DNA from: Citromicrobium sp. UBA3494
GTDB taxonomy: Bacteria; Pseudomonadota; Alphaproteobacteria; Sphingomonadales; Sphingomonadaceae
NCBI GenBank assembly: GCA_002377695.1
Contig: DFQH01000007.1
Span: forward strand, 56,956-120,955
DNA length: 64,000 nt
Direction of reading: 5' to 3'
Shown: positions 50,084 to 59,379 of the stretch, piece after piece
Layout of the letters: each line of letters starts with the position of its first letter
Numbering within the stretch: position 1 is the first letter of the stretch
Program-made: the position numbers and the translations under genes
The notes under the pieces: model-generated
The model's input: the letters and a program-made list of their open reading frames with translations, nothing else
Databases searched by the model: none
What the model was told of the DNA's origin: nothing

Positions 50084-51313
50084 TCAGGGCGTGGCCTGCC
50101 GCGCTTCGTCGTACTTTTCCGAGTCTTCGGGATGCGTGGTGGTGAGCCGCAGCACCACATACCCGATAATCGCGGACAGGATCGAGCCCAGCAGGATGCC
50201 GATCTTCGCCTCTTCGACGAACAGGCGATTGCCGGCAAAGGCGAGTTCGCTGATGAACAGCGACATCGTGAAGCCGATCCCGGTCAGGATCGTGACGCCC
50301 CAGATTTCCATCCAGTTTGCGCGGTCCGGCTTCTTCGCGATGCCCAGCTTCACTGCCAGGGCCACGATGGTGAAGATGCCGAGCTGCTTGCCCAGGAACA
50401 GGCCGGTCGCAATGGCGAAGGGCAGCGGGGCGAACAATTGTTCGGTGGTCATGTCGAGCACGTTCACGCCGGCGTTGGCGAAACCGAAGATCGGCACGAC
50501 AAGATAGGCGCTCCACGGTGCGAGGCCATGCTCTGCCTTTTCGAGCATGGAGTGCCCGTCACCCTTGCGCATGGGGATCGTCAGCGCGGCGAGCACGCCT
50601 GCAATGGTTGCATGCACGCCCGAGAACAGCACGGCGAACCACAATGCGATGGCCACCAGCACGAAGGGCCAGAACTGCTTCACGCCGAAGCGGTTCATGC
50701 CGACCATCAGGGCGAAGATGCCCGTGGCGATGGCGAGCCACATCACGTCGAGATGTGCGGTGTAGAAGACTGCGATCACCAGCACAGCGCCGATATCGTC
50801 GACAATCGCGACGGTCAGCAGAAACAGGCGTAGCGAGGAGGGCACGCGGCTTCCCAGGATGCCCAGCACACCCATGGCGAAGGCAATATCGGTCGCGGCG
50901 GGAATCGCCCAGCCGCGGATCAGCTGCGTATCGCCGCCTGCAATGGCGACGTAGATCAGGGCCGGGACCGCCATCCCGGCCACCGCTGCCATGATCGGCA
51001 GGGTCCGCTTGTCCGCGCTGGAGAGTTGGCCCGCGATCAGTTCGCGCTTCACTTCGAGGCCAACCACGAAGAAGAACAGGACCATCAGCCCGTCGTTGAT
51101 CCACAGGTACAACGTATTGAGGTAGAAGGTTTCCTTCGGCCACAAATAGTCGTTGAACAGGGCGTCGTAGTCTTCGGCCAGCGGCGAGTTCGCCACGACC
51201 AGCGCGGCCGCCGCTACCAGTATAAGGAGGACGCCAGCCGACGCATCGCTGACGAACAGCGCGCGCACGGGTGCGATGGCGCGGCGGAGGGGACTGCGGA
51301 TCGGTTCAAGCAT
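50084..51313 (-). CDS. nhaA: Na+/H+ antiporter NhaA
   Basis: 409-residue inner-membrane antiporter, twelve helices. The transport Asp pair is in LLTVAIVDDIGAVLVIAVFY (Asp163/164 in E. coli), and PAATDIAFAMGVL carries the conserved Asp of helix IV. ATG 51311-51313 gives MLEPIRSPLRRAIAPV; a much longer frame on the same strand continues upstream but is a shadow of the opposite gene. Exchanges Na+ for H+ for pH and salt homeostasis, fitting a marine lifestyle. It is divergent from the glycosyltransferase gene. Confidence 0.96.
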   Translation of the reverse strand: MLEPIRSPLRRAIAPVRALFVSDASAGVLLILVAAAALVVANSPLAEDYDALFNDYLWPKETFYLNTLYLWINDGLMVLFFFVVGLEVKRELIAGQLSSADKRTLPIMAAVAGMAVPALIYVAIAGGDTQLIRGWAIPAATDIAFAMGVLGILGSRVPSSLRLFLLTVAIVDDIGAVLVIAVFYTAHLDVMWLAIATGIFALMVGMNRFGVKQFWPFVLVAIALWFAVLFSGVHATIAGVLAALTIPMRKGDGHSMLEKAEHGLAPWSAYLVVPIFGFANAGVNVLDMTTEQLFAPLPFAIATGLFLGKQLGIFTIVALAVKLGIAKKPDRANWMEIWGVTILTGIGFTMSLFISELAFAGNRLFVEEAKIGILLGSILSAIIGYVVLRLTTTHPEDSEKYDEARQATP

Positions 51314-51400
51314 GGCAACCCTTTTTCTGAAACCTTCCCGCGTTGCAAGGCCCGGATGCGTTGGATAAACTGCAAACACGGCAAGGGGGACTTGGGCGAT

Positions 51401-52798
51401 ATGGACGTGGCGGCACTTTCGCCGGTCGATTGGCTGGCGCTCATCCAGCACGAACTGCTCTTGTTTGCGAGCCTGTTTTTCATTCTCGGCACGCTCGACG
51501 AGCTGGCGATAGACGGGCTGTATGCGATCGGTCGCGTACGCGGTCGTCTGCGAACCGCCTCGATCTCGAGAGGCGAGGTGGAGGGCAGGGAGCTCGCCGG
51601 GCCGGTGGCGGTGATCGTCGCGGCCTGGCGCGAGGACGATGTCATCGGCGCCACGATGCGCCACCTGCTTGCCGCCTGGCCGCAGCAAGGCTTGCGGCTC
51701 TACGTCGGCTGTTACGCCAACGATCCCGCCACCATCGCCGCCGCGTCGCAGGCCGCGAGCGGGCATGCGCGGGTGCGGATCGTGGTCCATGCCGATCACG
51801 GGCCGACCACCAAGGCGGACTGCATGAACCGGCTGTACCGCGCGATCGAGGAGGACGAGCAGCGCGAGGGCATTTCCTTTCGCATGGTCGTGATCCACGA
51901 TGCCGAAGACATGGTCGATCCGGCGGCGCTGCCGCTGTTCGACGCAGGCCTGGCGCGTGCCGAACTGATGCAGCTGCCCGTCGTCCCCATGCCGCAGAGG
52001 CGTTCGCGCTGGGTCGCGGGGCACTACCTCGACGAGTTCGCGGAATCCCATGCGAAGGCGATGGTCGTGCGCGACTGGCTGGGCACCGGCTTCCCGTCGG
52101 CCGGTGTGGGCTGCGCCATTGCACGCGGGCGGTTGGCCAAGCTGGACGCGCAGTCGACAGGCCAGGGGCCATTCGATGCGGCGAGCCTGACGGAGGATTA
52201 CGAGCTTGGCCTCAAGGTGGCGGAGGCCGGGGCCAAGACCGCCTTCCTGCGTGTGCGCGGTGATGATGGCGCCCTGGTCGCCACTCGTGCGTATTTCCCC
52301 CACCGTCTGGAATCGGCGATTCGCCAGAAGTCCCGCTGGGTATGCGGCATCGCACTGCAAGGTTGGGACCGGATGGGCTGGACCGGCAATCTGCTCGACG
52401 GGTGGATGCGGCTGCGCGACCGGCGCGGGCCTCTGGCGGCGCTGGTGCTGTTCACCGCCTACCTCCTGCTGCTCATAAGCGGAGCGCTGATCGTGCTGCA
52501 GCAGCTCGGCTTGGCGAGGCCGGTGCCCCTCACGCCGCTCACCCAGACCCTGTTGATAGCCAATGCGTTCAGCCTTGTGTGGCGAGCGGCATGGCGCTGC
52601 GCCTTCACGGCACGCGAATACGGCATGGCAGAGGGCATCCGTGCGATCCTGCGCATCCCCTTGAGCAACATCATCGCCATCATGGCCGGTCGCCGTGCGG
52701 TCTCGCAATATGTCGCGAGCCTCCACGGGGGGAGGGTGCGCTGGGAGAAGACGGACCATCACGGTCATCCCTCCATCGGCCAGCGGGCGGTTGCGTGA
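51401..52798 (+). CDS. NfrB-like glycosyltransferase 2 family protein
   Basis: 465-residue membrane glycosyltransferase. GT2 motifs: VAVIVAAWREDDVIGATM, RIVVHADHGPTTKADCMNRL, MVVIHDAEDMVDPAAL (metal Asp pair), the QxxRW-like IRQKSRWVCGIALQGW. Hydrophobic helices flank the catalytic part at both ends (ELLLFASLFFILGTL; LAALVLFTAYLLLLISGALIV). It matches E. coli NfrB (phage N4 adsorption protein B) but lacks that protein's C-terminal MshEN c-di-GMP-binding half. ATG 51401 follows AAGGGGG. Its stop overlaps the next start (GTGA). Probably makes and exports an exopolysaccharide through the following gene product. Confidence 0.85.
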   Translation: MDVAALSPVDWLALIQHELLLFASLFFILGTLDELAIDGLYAIGRVRGRLRTASISRGEVEGRELAGPVAVIVAAWREDDVIGATMRHLLAAWPQQGLRLYVGCYANDPATIAAASQAASGHARVRIVVHADHGPTTKADCMNRLYRAIEEDEQREGISFRMVVIHDAEDMVDPAALPLFDAGLARAELMQLPVVPMPQRRSRWVAGHYLDEFAESHAKAMVVRDWLGTGFPSAGVGCAIARGRLAKLDAQSTGQGPFDAASLTEDYELGLKVAEAGAKTAFLRVRGDDGALVATRAYFPHRLESAIRQKSRWVCGIALQGWDRMGWTGNLLDGWMRLRDRRGPLAALVLFTAYLLLLISGALIVLQQLGLARPVPLTPLTQTLLIANAFSLVWRAAWRCAFTAREYGMAEGIRAILRIPLSNIIAIMAGRRAVSQYVASLHGGRVRWEKTDHHGHPSIGQRAVA

Positions 52799-54015
52799 CC
52801 GCCCGCGTGCGCCCCGGTGGTCGTCCGCTGGTCGCGGTGCTGGCCCTCCTGTCGGGGTGGGTCGCGATCCGTGCGAGCGTTTGGGAACCGCCTTTTCCGC
52901 TGCCTGCGGCAGACGCGCTCTTCGCACAGGCCCAGGCCACTGGCGAAACCTCTTACCGAACGCGCGATGGCGCGCAGGCGAGGGCCAGAATGGGGGCGGG
53001 CCCGCTTCGCCCGGAGCGTCTGGAGCTACCCGCGGTAGCTCTCGCCATGCGTCGGCCGGACTTCGTCGGGGCGCGGGCAGGCGGCTTCCCGACCAGTGGG
53101 GCAGCATACGCCTATCCGGCCGGAATGCAGCTCGCACGCCTCCGGCAATATGCCAGCCACCAGATGCTGTTTGCAGCCGCGCTGTCCTCCCTGCCTACCT
53201 ATGGCGCCATGCCGGAGGGAAGGCTGGCGAGGGACAGGAAGAGCAGGCCGGGCCGCGCGCAGCGCCGTGCCGCGCTCGGCTGGCAGGCCATCGGTCCGGC
53301 ACTGCAGGCGCCGCCGGGTACAGGACCGGTGGAGCCGGCGCGCAAGCCGGATCGCTGGGCCGTGGACGCATGGCTGCTGATCCGCGAAGGGTCGGGCCCT
53401 CGCCGTCTCGCCGGAACCGGCCCGGCCAGCTACGGGCAGGATCAGGCTGGGGCGGTGGTGCGCTATGCGCTGGCACCGGGGAGCCCTCTTCAGCCCAAGG
53501 CCTACGCGCGGGCCAGCAAGGCGCTGGTGCGCGGCGGCGAAACGGAGATCGCTGCGGGAGCCAGCATCGCGCTTGTGCAAGACCCGCCCCTGACGATCCA
53601 TGGCGAAGCCCGGCTGACCGACCGGCGAGGCGTCGCGGGCGCCCGGACGGAACTGCGCCCTGCCGTCTTTGTGGTGACCGGATTTCCCCGCAAAGAGCTT
53701 GCAGGCGGGTTGGAAGCCGACGCCTACGTGCAGGCAGGCTATGTCGGAGGCGATTTCGCAACCGGCTTCGTCGACGGCAAGGCCAGCCTCGAAGCGCCCG
53801 TGATGCGCGCGGACGCCGGAAACGTGGCGCTTGGCGCGGGTGTGTGGGGCGGCGCCCAGCGCGATGTCTCGCGGCTGGATGTCGGGCCGACGGCAAGTGC
53901 CACCGTCGCGACAGGAAAGGCGACGCTGCGCGCCTCGGTCGGCTATCGTTTCCGCATTGCGGGAGACGCCAATCCCGGCGACGGGCCTGCGCTAACGCTG
54001 GCCGCTTCATTCTAG
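52795..54015 (+). CDS. Putative outer membrane beta-barrel, NfrA C-terminal-like
   Basis: 406-residue exported protein starting with GTG 52795. Hydrophobic N-terminus (GRPLVAVLALLSGWVAIRA). The middle is low-complexity (Arg/Ala/Pro); the last 170 residues (GGETEIAAGASIALVQDPPLTIHGEARLTD ... ELRPAVFVVTGFPRKELAGGLEADAYVQAGYVGG) alternate like beta strands and the protein ends in Phe (LTLAASF), the outer membrane signature. Such proteins follow NfrB-like transferases in sphingomonads, and E. coli NfrA is the outer-membrane partner. The TPR half of NfrA is missing. Function is inferred from position and the C-terminal pattern. Confidence 0.65.
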   Translation: MTARVRPGGRPLVAVLALLSGWVAIRASVWEPPFPLPAADALFAQAQATGETSYRTRDGAQARARMGAGPLRPERLELPAVALAMRRPDFVGARAGGFPTSGAAYAYPAGMQLARLRQYASHQMLFAAALSSLPTYGAMPEGRLARDRKSRPGRAQRRAALGWQAIGPALQAPPGTGPVEPARKPDRWAVDAWLLIREGSGPRRLAGTGPASYGQDQAGAVVRYALAPGSPLQPKAYARASKALVRGGETEIAAGASIALVQDPPLTIHGEARLTDRRGVAGARTELRPAVFVVTGFPRKELAGGLEADAYVQAGYVGGDFATGFVDGKASLEAPVMRADAGNVALGAGVWGGAQRDVSRLDVGPTASATVATGKATLRASVGYRFRIAGDANPGDGPALTLAASF

Positions 54016-54079
54016 GGTTCATATCTGGTCGAAGCGCGCTTTATTCGCGGGGCCGAAAGGATTACGGCTCTGGCCGCCC

Positions 54080-54994
54080 ATGGATGTCTACCTCCCCATA
54101 GCCAACCTGTCCGTCAATGGACTGGTGATCGTCGCGCTCGGCGCGCTGACGGGCATCTTGTCGGGACTGTTCGGCGTCGGCGGCGGGTTTCTCACCACGC
54201 CGCTGCTGATCTTCTACGGCATTCCGCCCACCGTGGCCGCCGCCTCCGCCGCTACGCAGGTGACGGGGGCCAGCGTTTCGGGCGTGCTCGCGCATAACCG
54301 CCGTGGCGGCGTCGATTACCGGATGGGCGGCGTGCTGGTGGTCGGCGGCATATTCGGCGCGCTGATCGGGGCCCTGCTGTTCCGCTTCTTCCAGGCGATC
54401 GGCCAGATCGATGTCGTCATCAGCATCCTGTATGTCTTCATGCTCGGTTCGATCGGATCGCTGATGATGCGAGAGGCGCTCTCCGCGCTCAATATCCGCC
54501 AGTCCAAGGGCCTCAAGCGTGCCGCAAAGCGGCGCCACCATCCGCTGGTCGCCGGTCTGCCCTATCGTTGGCGTTTCTACGCCTCCGGCCTCTATATCTC
54601 GCCGCTCGCGCCGCTGATCCTGGGCACCGGCGTCGGTATCCTGACCATGCTGATGGGGGTGGGCGGCGGCTTCATGCTGGTGCCCGCGATGCTCTATATC
54701 CTGGGGATGAGCGGCAAGGTCGTGGTCGGCACATCGCTGTTCAACATCCTGTTCGTGACCATGGCGACCACGATGACCCATGCGCTGACGACCAAGGCGG
54801 TGGACCTCGTGCTGGCGGGCCTGCTGCTGGTCGGCTCCGTGCTGGGCGCCCAGTTCGGTACGCGCATCGCGCTGAAGCTGAAGCCCGACTGGCTGCGTCT
54901 TGCGCTGGCCACCATCGTCCTTCTGGTGGCGCTACGCATGCTGTTCGGCCTGAGCATCCAGCCCGACGAGGTCTATTCGGTGGTCAACCTGTGA
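54080..54994 (+). CDS. TauE/SafE-family sulfite or sulfur-compound exporter
   Basis: 304-residue membrane protein with the family repeat LTGILSGLFGVGGGFLTTPLL and LTMLMGVGGGFMLVPAML, two GVGGGF motifs, and about eight helices. Exports or imports small sulfur or organic anions; the substrate is not determined. ATG 54080 (MDVYLPIANLSVNGLVI). Its stop overlaps the GTG start of the next gene, TIGR02186, a constant partner in alphaproteobacteria. Confidence 0.88.
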   Translation: MDVYLPIANLSVNGLVIVALGALTGILSGLFGVGGGFLTTPLLIFYGIPPTVAAASAATQVTGASVSGVLAHNRRGGVDYRMGGVLVVGGIFGALIGALLFRFFQAIGQIDVVISILYVFMLGSIGSLMMREALSALNIRQSKGLKRAAKRRHHPLVAGLPYRWRFYASGLYISPLAPLILGTGVGILTMLMGVGGGFMLVPAMLYILGMSGKVVVGTSLFNILFVTMATTMTHALTTKAVDLVLAGLLLVGSVLGAQFGTRIALKLKPDWLRLALATIVLLVALRMLFGLSIQPDEVYSVVNL

Positions 54995-55761
54995 TCGGCG
55001 CGCGGCCCCTTCGCGCCGCGTTCGCGCTGCTGTGCCTGCTGGCACTGCCCGCCCAGACCGGAGGCGATCCGGTTCTCGTGCCCGAAGTGTCACAGAAGGA
55101 AGTCCAGGTCCGCCAGGGCTTTACCGGTACCGAGCTGTTGCTGTTCGGCGCGGTGATCGATCCGGTCGGCGGGGACGAGGGCTTCGATGTCATCGTGGTC
55201 CTCAAGGGCCCGGCGCAGCCCATCCAGCTGCGCGAGAAACGCCAGATCGGCGGGATATGGATGAATGCGGAGAGCACCGCCTTTCGCTCCGCGCCCAGCT
55301 ATTTCGCGGTCGCCTCCAGCCGCCCGATCGACCAGATCGTGGATGCGCGTACCGCGGCGATCTTCGAATTCGGGACCGAGTTCATCCAGCTTAGCCCGTC
55401 GGGTTCGATCGATCTTGAAGAACAGGCGCGCATGCGTGCCGGTCTGGTCGACCTGCGGGAGCGGCAGGGGCTCTATCGCACGATAGAGGATGGCGTGACC
55501 GTGCGCGAAGGCGTGCTCTACCAGGCGCGTATCGGGCTGCCGTCCAACGTGCAGACCGGCGCCTACACCGCAGAGACGTTCGCCGTGCGCGACGGCCGCG
55601 TGATGGCGTCCGCCGTGGCCGAGGTATCGGTTCGCAAGGTGGGTTTCGAACGGTTCGTCGAGGTCTTTGCGGATCGCCAGCCGCTTCTCTACGGGCTGGT
55701 CGCGATCTTCCTTTCGCTGCTGATGGGCTGGATGGCCGGGCGTATCTTCAATCGCTCCTGA
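54991..55761 (+). CDS. TIGR02186 family protein
   Basis: 256-residue protein with an N-terminal signal peptide (LRAAFALLCLLALPAQTGG) and a C-terminal membrane helix (PLLYGLVAIFLSLLMGWMAG). Conserved core phrases: LVPEVSQKEVQVRQGFTGTELLLFGAV, FDVIVVLKGPAQPIQLREK, and RIGLPSNVQTGAYTAETFAVRDG. The family of unknown function accompanies TauE/SafE transporters; the periplasmic domain likely assists transport. GTG 54991 overlaps the previous stop (GTGA). Confidence 0.88.
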   Translation: MIGARPLRAAFALLCLLALPAQTGGDPVLVPEVSQKEVQVRQGFTGTELLLFGAVIDPVGGDEGFDVIVVLKGPAQPIQLREKRQIGGIWMNAESTAFRSAPSYFAVASSRPIDQIVDARTAAIFEFGTEFIQLSPSGSIDLEEQARMRAGLVDLRERQGLYRTIEDGVTVREGVLYQARIGLPSNVQTGAYTAETFAVRDGRVMASAVAEVSVRKVGFERFVEVFADRQPLLYGLVAIFLSLLMGWMAGRIFNRS

Positions 55762-55879
55762 CGGTGTCGGCCGACCGGGCGATTTTCTTCGCATTGACGC
55801 GAACTTAACCCTCATTCGCCTATCAACGCCGCCGGCTTTCGCATGCAGGGAGCCTACACGAGGGGCGTTGTTTTCAAGC

Positions 55880-57562
55880 ATGACGGACATTGCAGGTCAC
55901 GATTTCCGGGCGACGGGCGAACCGGCCGACGCGGAAGAGGCGGAAGCGCCGGGCCAGGCACATAATGGCACCCGGCCCATCGGCGTCGTGCTCGACGTGG
56001 CGGGTGCGGGCGCGACCATCGCGCTCGACTGCGAACGGCTCAACGAATGCGCAGGAGACGCCGATCCTTCGCTGGCCATTGCAGGGCAGGTCGGCAGCCC
56101 GGTCAAGATTCGCGCAGGCGACGACTGGCTGCTCGGCAGCGTGCGCACGCAGCGGCAGGATCGCCGCGGCACGGGCGGGATCATCGCGGAGGTCGATTTC
56201 CTGGGCGAAGGGACGGAGGAGAAGCTGACAGGCCGTGTTCGCGGGTTTCGCCGCGGCGTTACGCGCTATCCCGTGCCCGGCGGCATGGTCTTTGCCGCCA
56301 GCACCAACGATCTGCGGCATGTCTACGCGGGCGACGGGCGCGCCTTCATCGAGGTCGGCACGGTTTTCCCGACCCGCGATATCCGCGCGGGGCTCTATAT
56401 AGACCAGCTGCTGGGCAAGCACTTCGCGCTGCTCGGCTCGACCGGCACGGGCAAGTCCACCACCACCGCCCTGATGCTCCACCGCATCTGCGAAGCTTCG
56501 CCGCAGGGCCACGTGATCATGATCGACCCGCACGGCGAATATGCCAGCGCGTTCCGGACCAACGGCGCGATCCTGGATGTCGGCAACCTCAAGATGCCGT
56601 ACTGGCTGATGAACTTCGAGGAGCATTGCGAAATCCTTCTCACCAGCCGGGGGGACGACCGGCAGGTGGACGCCGATATCCTCGCCAAGTGCCTGCTGGA
56701 GGCGCGATCGAAGAACCGGATGGCGGAAGGGCTCGGCAAGATCACGGTGGATTCGCCGGTCCCCTATCTCCTGTCCGACCTGTCGGCGGCGCTCAACCGC
56801 GAGATGGGCGATCTCGACAAGGCGACGGGCAGCGCGCCCTACATGCGGATCAAGACCAAGCTGGACGAGGTGAAGTCCGATCCGCGCTACCAGTTCTTGT
56901 TCTCCGGCATGCTGGTGGGCGACACGATGGGCGAATTCCTGGCCCGCATCCTGCGCCTGCCCACCGACGGCAAGCCGATTTCCATCATCGATGTCTCCGG
57001 CGTGCCATCGGACATCACGACCACGGTCGTCGCGGTACTCAGCCGCCTGGTGTTCGACTACGCCAGCTGGGCGCGCGAGGAGCGCACCCGGCCGATCCTG
57101 CTGGTCTGCGAGGAAGCGCACCGATATGTGCCGAGCGAGAAGCACTTCGACGCCTCTGCCGTCGGCAAGGTGCTCAGCCGGATCGCCAAGGAAGGCCGCA
57201 AGTACGGCGTGGCTCTGGGCCTCGTGACCCAGCGCCCGTCGGACCTTGCCGAGGGGGTGCTGTCGCAGTGCGGCACCATCATCTCCATGCGGCTCAACAA
57301 CGAGCGCGACCAGGCCTTCGTGAGGGCCGCCATGCCCGAAGGGGCGCGCGGCTTCCTCGATTCGATCCCGGCCTTGCGCAACCGCGAATGCATCATCTGC
57401 GGTGAGGGTGCGGCGGTGCCCATGCGCGTCACCTTCGATACGCTGGAGGAAGCCAAGCGCCCCGCATCCGAAGACCCGAGCTTCAGCGCGCTGTGGCGCG
57501 AGACCGGGGGCGAGGAAGAGGCTTTGCAGCGCATCGTCCACCGCTGGCGCACCCATTCGTAG
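55880..57562 (+). CDS. HerA-like ATPase / DUF87 protein
   Basis: 560-residue hexameric ATPase of the HerA/FtsK superfamily. N-terminal beta-barrel HAS domain (about residues 30-120), then Walker A LGSTGTGKSTTTALML, Walker B-like VIMIDPHGEYASAF, ILLVCEEAHRYVPSEK, and sensor/arginine finger region TQRPSDLAEGVLSQCGTIISMRLNNERDQAFV. HerA works with the NurA nuclease in archaeal and some bacterial DNA end processing; no NurA is adjacent. ATG 55880 (MTDIAGHDFRATGEPADAEE). It stands alone between TIGR02186 and queE, convergent with queE. Confidence 0.88.
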   Translation: MTDIAGHDFRATGEPADAEEAEAPGQAHNGTRPIGVVLDVAGAGATIALDCERLNECAGDADPSLAIAGQVGSPVKIRAGDDWLLGSVRTQRQDRRGTGGIIAEVDFLGEGTEEKLTGRVRGFRRGVTRYPVPGGMVFAASTNDLRHVYAGDGRAFIEVGTVFPTRDIRAGLYIDQLLGKHFALLGSTGTGKSTTTALMLHRICEASPQGHVIMIDPHGEYASAFRTNGAILDVGNLKMPYWLMNFEEHCEILLTSRGDDRQVDADILAKCLLEARSKNRMAEGLGKITVDSPVPYLLSDLSAALNREMGDLDKATGSAPYMRIKTKLDEVKSDPRYQFLFSGMLVGDTMGEFLARILRLPTDGKPISIIDVSGVPSDITTTVVAVLSRLVFDYASWAREERTRPILLVCEEAHRYVPSEKHFDASAVGKVLSRIAKEGRKYGVALGLVTQRPSDLAEGVLSQCGTIISMRLNNERDQAFVRAAMPEGARGFLDSIPALRNRECIICGEGAAVPMRVTFDTLEEAKRPASEDPSFSALWRETGGEEEALQRIVHRWRTHS

Positions 57563-57577
57563 GTCTGTACCGAAAGC

Positions 57578-58312
57578 TCATGTTCCCCGCGTATCGCCGA
57601 ACAGGTGGATATGCAGCCGGTCGGACAGTCTGAACCCGTGTTCGAGGCATAGCGGCACCAGCCATTCCTGCCGCGCGCGCAGCGTTGCTGAATCCGTGCC
57701 CTCCGCCATCAGGAAAACCCGTCCACGCGGCAGTGCGTGGGCACGCACCAGCTCGCGCACTTCGTCCACATCGGCAGGGTCGGCGACCACGAACTTGAAG
57801 CAGGCGCGCCCGTCGCTGACGTAGGTGCGCAGCACTTTGGGTACGATCGCCAGTTCGCGCGCATTGCCCGAATGCGCCAGCTTCGGACTGATATTGAACT
57901 GGTCCACCCACACATCGAGCTTCGGTGGGGGCAGAGCGGTACCGTTGGTTTCGATCTCCACCGTGATATCGGGCAGCAGCGCGAGCAGCTGAGCCAGCGC
58001 GGGCGCCTGCAGCATCGGCTCGCCCCCGGTGACGACCAGTCGCCGCTGGCCGAGTGCCAGAATCCGGTCGGCCACATCCTCCACCTCCAGCGTCACCTGA
58101 TTGGCCTTGCGATCGAACGTCTCGCCCGAGCGGTGCGGGCGCTCATCCCCATCGAAGTGCCACGTATAGGCGGTATCGCACCACACGCAGGCGAGGTTGC
58201 AGCGCGACAGGCGCATGAAGGCGGTCGGCTCTCCTGCGCTCGGCCCTTCGCCCTGCACGGAGGCGAAAATCTCCGGCCCGCCGGTGTCGTCGGTGGCGAG
58301 GACGAGGGTCAT
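57578..58312 (-). CDS. queE: 7-carboxy-7-deazaguanine synthase
   Basis: 244-residue radical SAM enzyme of queuosine synthesis. The [4Fe-4S] motif is CNLACVWC (CxxxCxxC), with GPEIFASVQGEGPSAGEPTAFMRLSRCN upstream; later LVVTGGEPMLQ and VEIETNGTALPP bind SAM and substrate. ATG 58310-58312 (MTLVLATDDTGG) follows a dispersed repeat element. Queuosine then modifies tRNA wobble G34. Nothing unusual in length or motifs. Confidence 0.95.
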   Translation of the reverse strand: MTLVLATDDTGGPEIFASVQGEGPSAGEPTAFMRLSRCNLACVWCDTAYTWHFDGDERPHRSGETFDRKANQVTLEVEDVADRILALGQRRLVVTGGEPMLQAPALAQLLALLPDITVEIETNGTALPPPKLDVWVDQFNISPKLAHSGNARELAIVPKVLRTYVSDGRACFKFVVADPADVDEVRELVRAHALPRGRVFLMAEGTDSATLRARQEWLVPLCLEHGFRLSDRLHIHLFGDTRGT

Positions 58313-58323
58313 GCCCGGGCTCC

Positions 58324-58358
58324 GCTGACACACCTGACACAGTGTCCAGGGGCAAAAA
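58324..58358 (-). repeat. Dispersed repeat with tandem TGTGTCAGG, copy 2
   Basis: Minus-strand reading GGTTTTTTGCCCCTGGACAC then TGTGTCAGGTGTGTCAGCGG. It mirrors the element at 45954 and lies 12-46 bases upstream of the queE start codon, in the same orientation relative to its gene. Confidence 0.7.
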
Positions 58359-58498
58359 ACCCTGCCGCTTCCCGGGCGCGCGGGACGCGGGTGCCGAAGT
58401 TGGAGAAATACGCGGTCATCGGCTGGTCTTGGCAGAAATCGGGGCAGTAGGAAAATCGGTCTTCGGCGGTCGAGCAAACTTGCCGCTCGAACGCTGGG

Positions 58499-59314
58499 TC
58501 AGTGCCACTGGGCGGGGTCCAGCGCCAGCAACTTACCCAGCTGGTCATACAGCGCCGGCATCTGGTCACGCATGGCGCGGGGCCGCTCGAAGAAGGTGAC
58601 GATGGCTTCTGCGAAGAACTCCTGATGGCTGGAGGCGCCATAGGGGTCGATCAGCGTGCGTTCCCCGTTTTCGACGCGCTGCACCTGATCCTCGAACGCA
58701 TCGAGCATGGCCCTTTCCCAGCCCGCGTAGGCCTGCCCCTTGCGCAGGATCGGGATGCCGTTCGTATGGCCCGAGAGGCCATCGAGCTGGTGCGCGAATT
58801 CATGGATCACGACATTATGCCCGTCTTCGGCGTCCAGGCCGCCGTGCAGCGCATGGTCCCATGACAGGATGACAGGGCCCCGCGCCCAGCTTTCGCCCAG
58901 CGTGGCGTGGCTGTTTTCATGGACGAAGTGGCCGTCATGCGTGTTGCGGTTGGTGAGGAAAGCCGACGGGTAGATCAGCACGTTTCGAAGTGTATCGTAC
59001 CAGACCGGGCTGTTGACGACCAGCAGACAGGCCTGCGCCGCGATGGAGAGCTCCATGTCCTTGCTGACTTCGAGCCCGTTCTGGCCGCGGAAGGTGATCT
59101 GGTCGAGGAAGAGGTTGATCTTCCCCTCCAGCGCGCGCCGCGTGGGTTCGGGCAGCCGACGGACGAGCGGCACCAGCCGTTCGACCGTCGCGCGTTGCTC
59201 CGCTGTCAGCGGCGACGCCAGCAGTTGCTCGCGCTTCCGCCGCTTCGAATACCGGCGCAAGAGCAGGAATGCGGCACCGAGCAGCGCAAGGCCGAGAATG
59301 ATCCAGGGCGTCAT
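58499..59314 (-). CDS. mtfA: Zinc-dependent peptidase MtfA
   Basis: 271-residue metalloprotease with one N-terminal membrane helix (WIILGLALLGAAFLLLR). The active-site motif is VIHEFAHQLDGLSG (HExxH), with a further acid in ASSHQEFFAEAIVTFFERP (Glu). It is an MtfA-family peptidase; in E. coli MtfA interacts with the Mlc regulator of the PTS, but no such circuit is visible here. ATG 59312-59314. Function beyond proteolysis is unknown. Confidence 0.92.
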   Translation of the reverse strand: MTPWIILGLALLGAAFLLLRRYSKRRKREQLLASPLTAEQRATVERLVPLVRRLPEPTRRALEGKINLFLDQITFRGQNGLEVSKDMELSIAAQACLLVVNSPVWYDTLRNVLIYPSAFLTNRNTHDGHFVHENSHATLGESWARGPVILSWDHALHGGLDAEDGHNVVIHEFAHQLDGLSGHTNGIPILRKGQAYAGWERAMLDAFEDQVQRVENGERTLIDPYGASSHQEFFAEAIVTFFERPRAMRDQMPALYDQLGKLLALDPAQWH

Positions 59315-59379
59315 GCCGCAGAAGTAGGATCGCGGGCACGGCTTTGGTAGGAGGGCTCCTCCCGCCGCGCGATGCGAAC

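Noticed and set aside
50084..53137. 1017-codon open frame on the minus strand covering nhaA and beyond
   Set aside because: Only the part from 51313 is NhaA; the upstream half is the shadow of the plus-strand glycosyltransferase and barrel genes and has no protein-family features.
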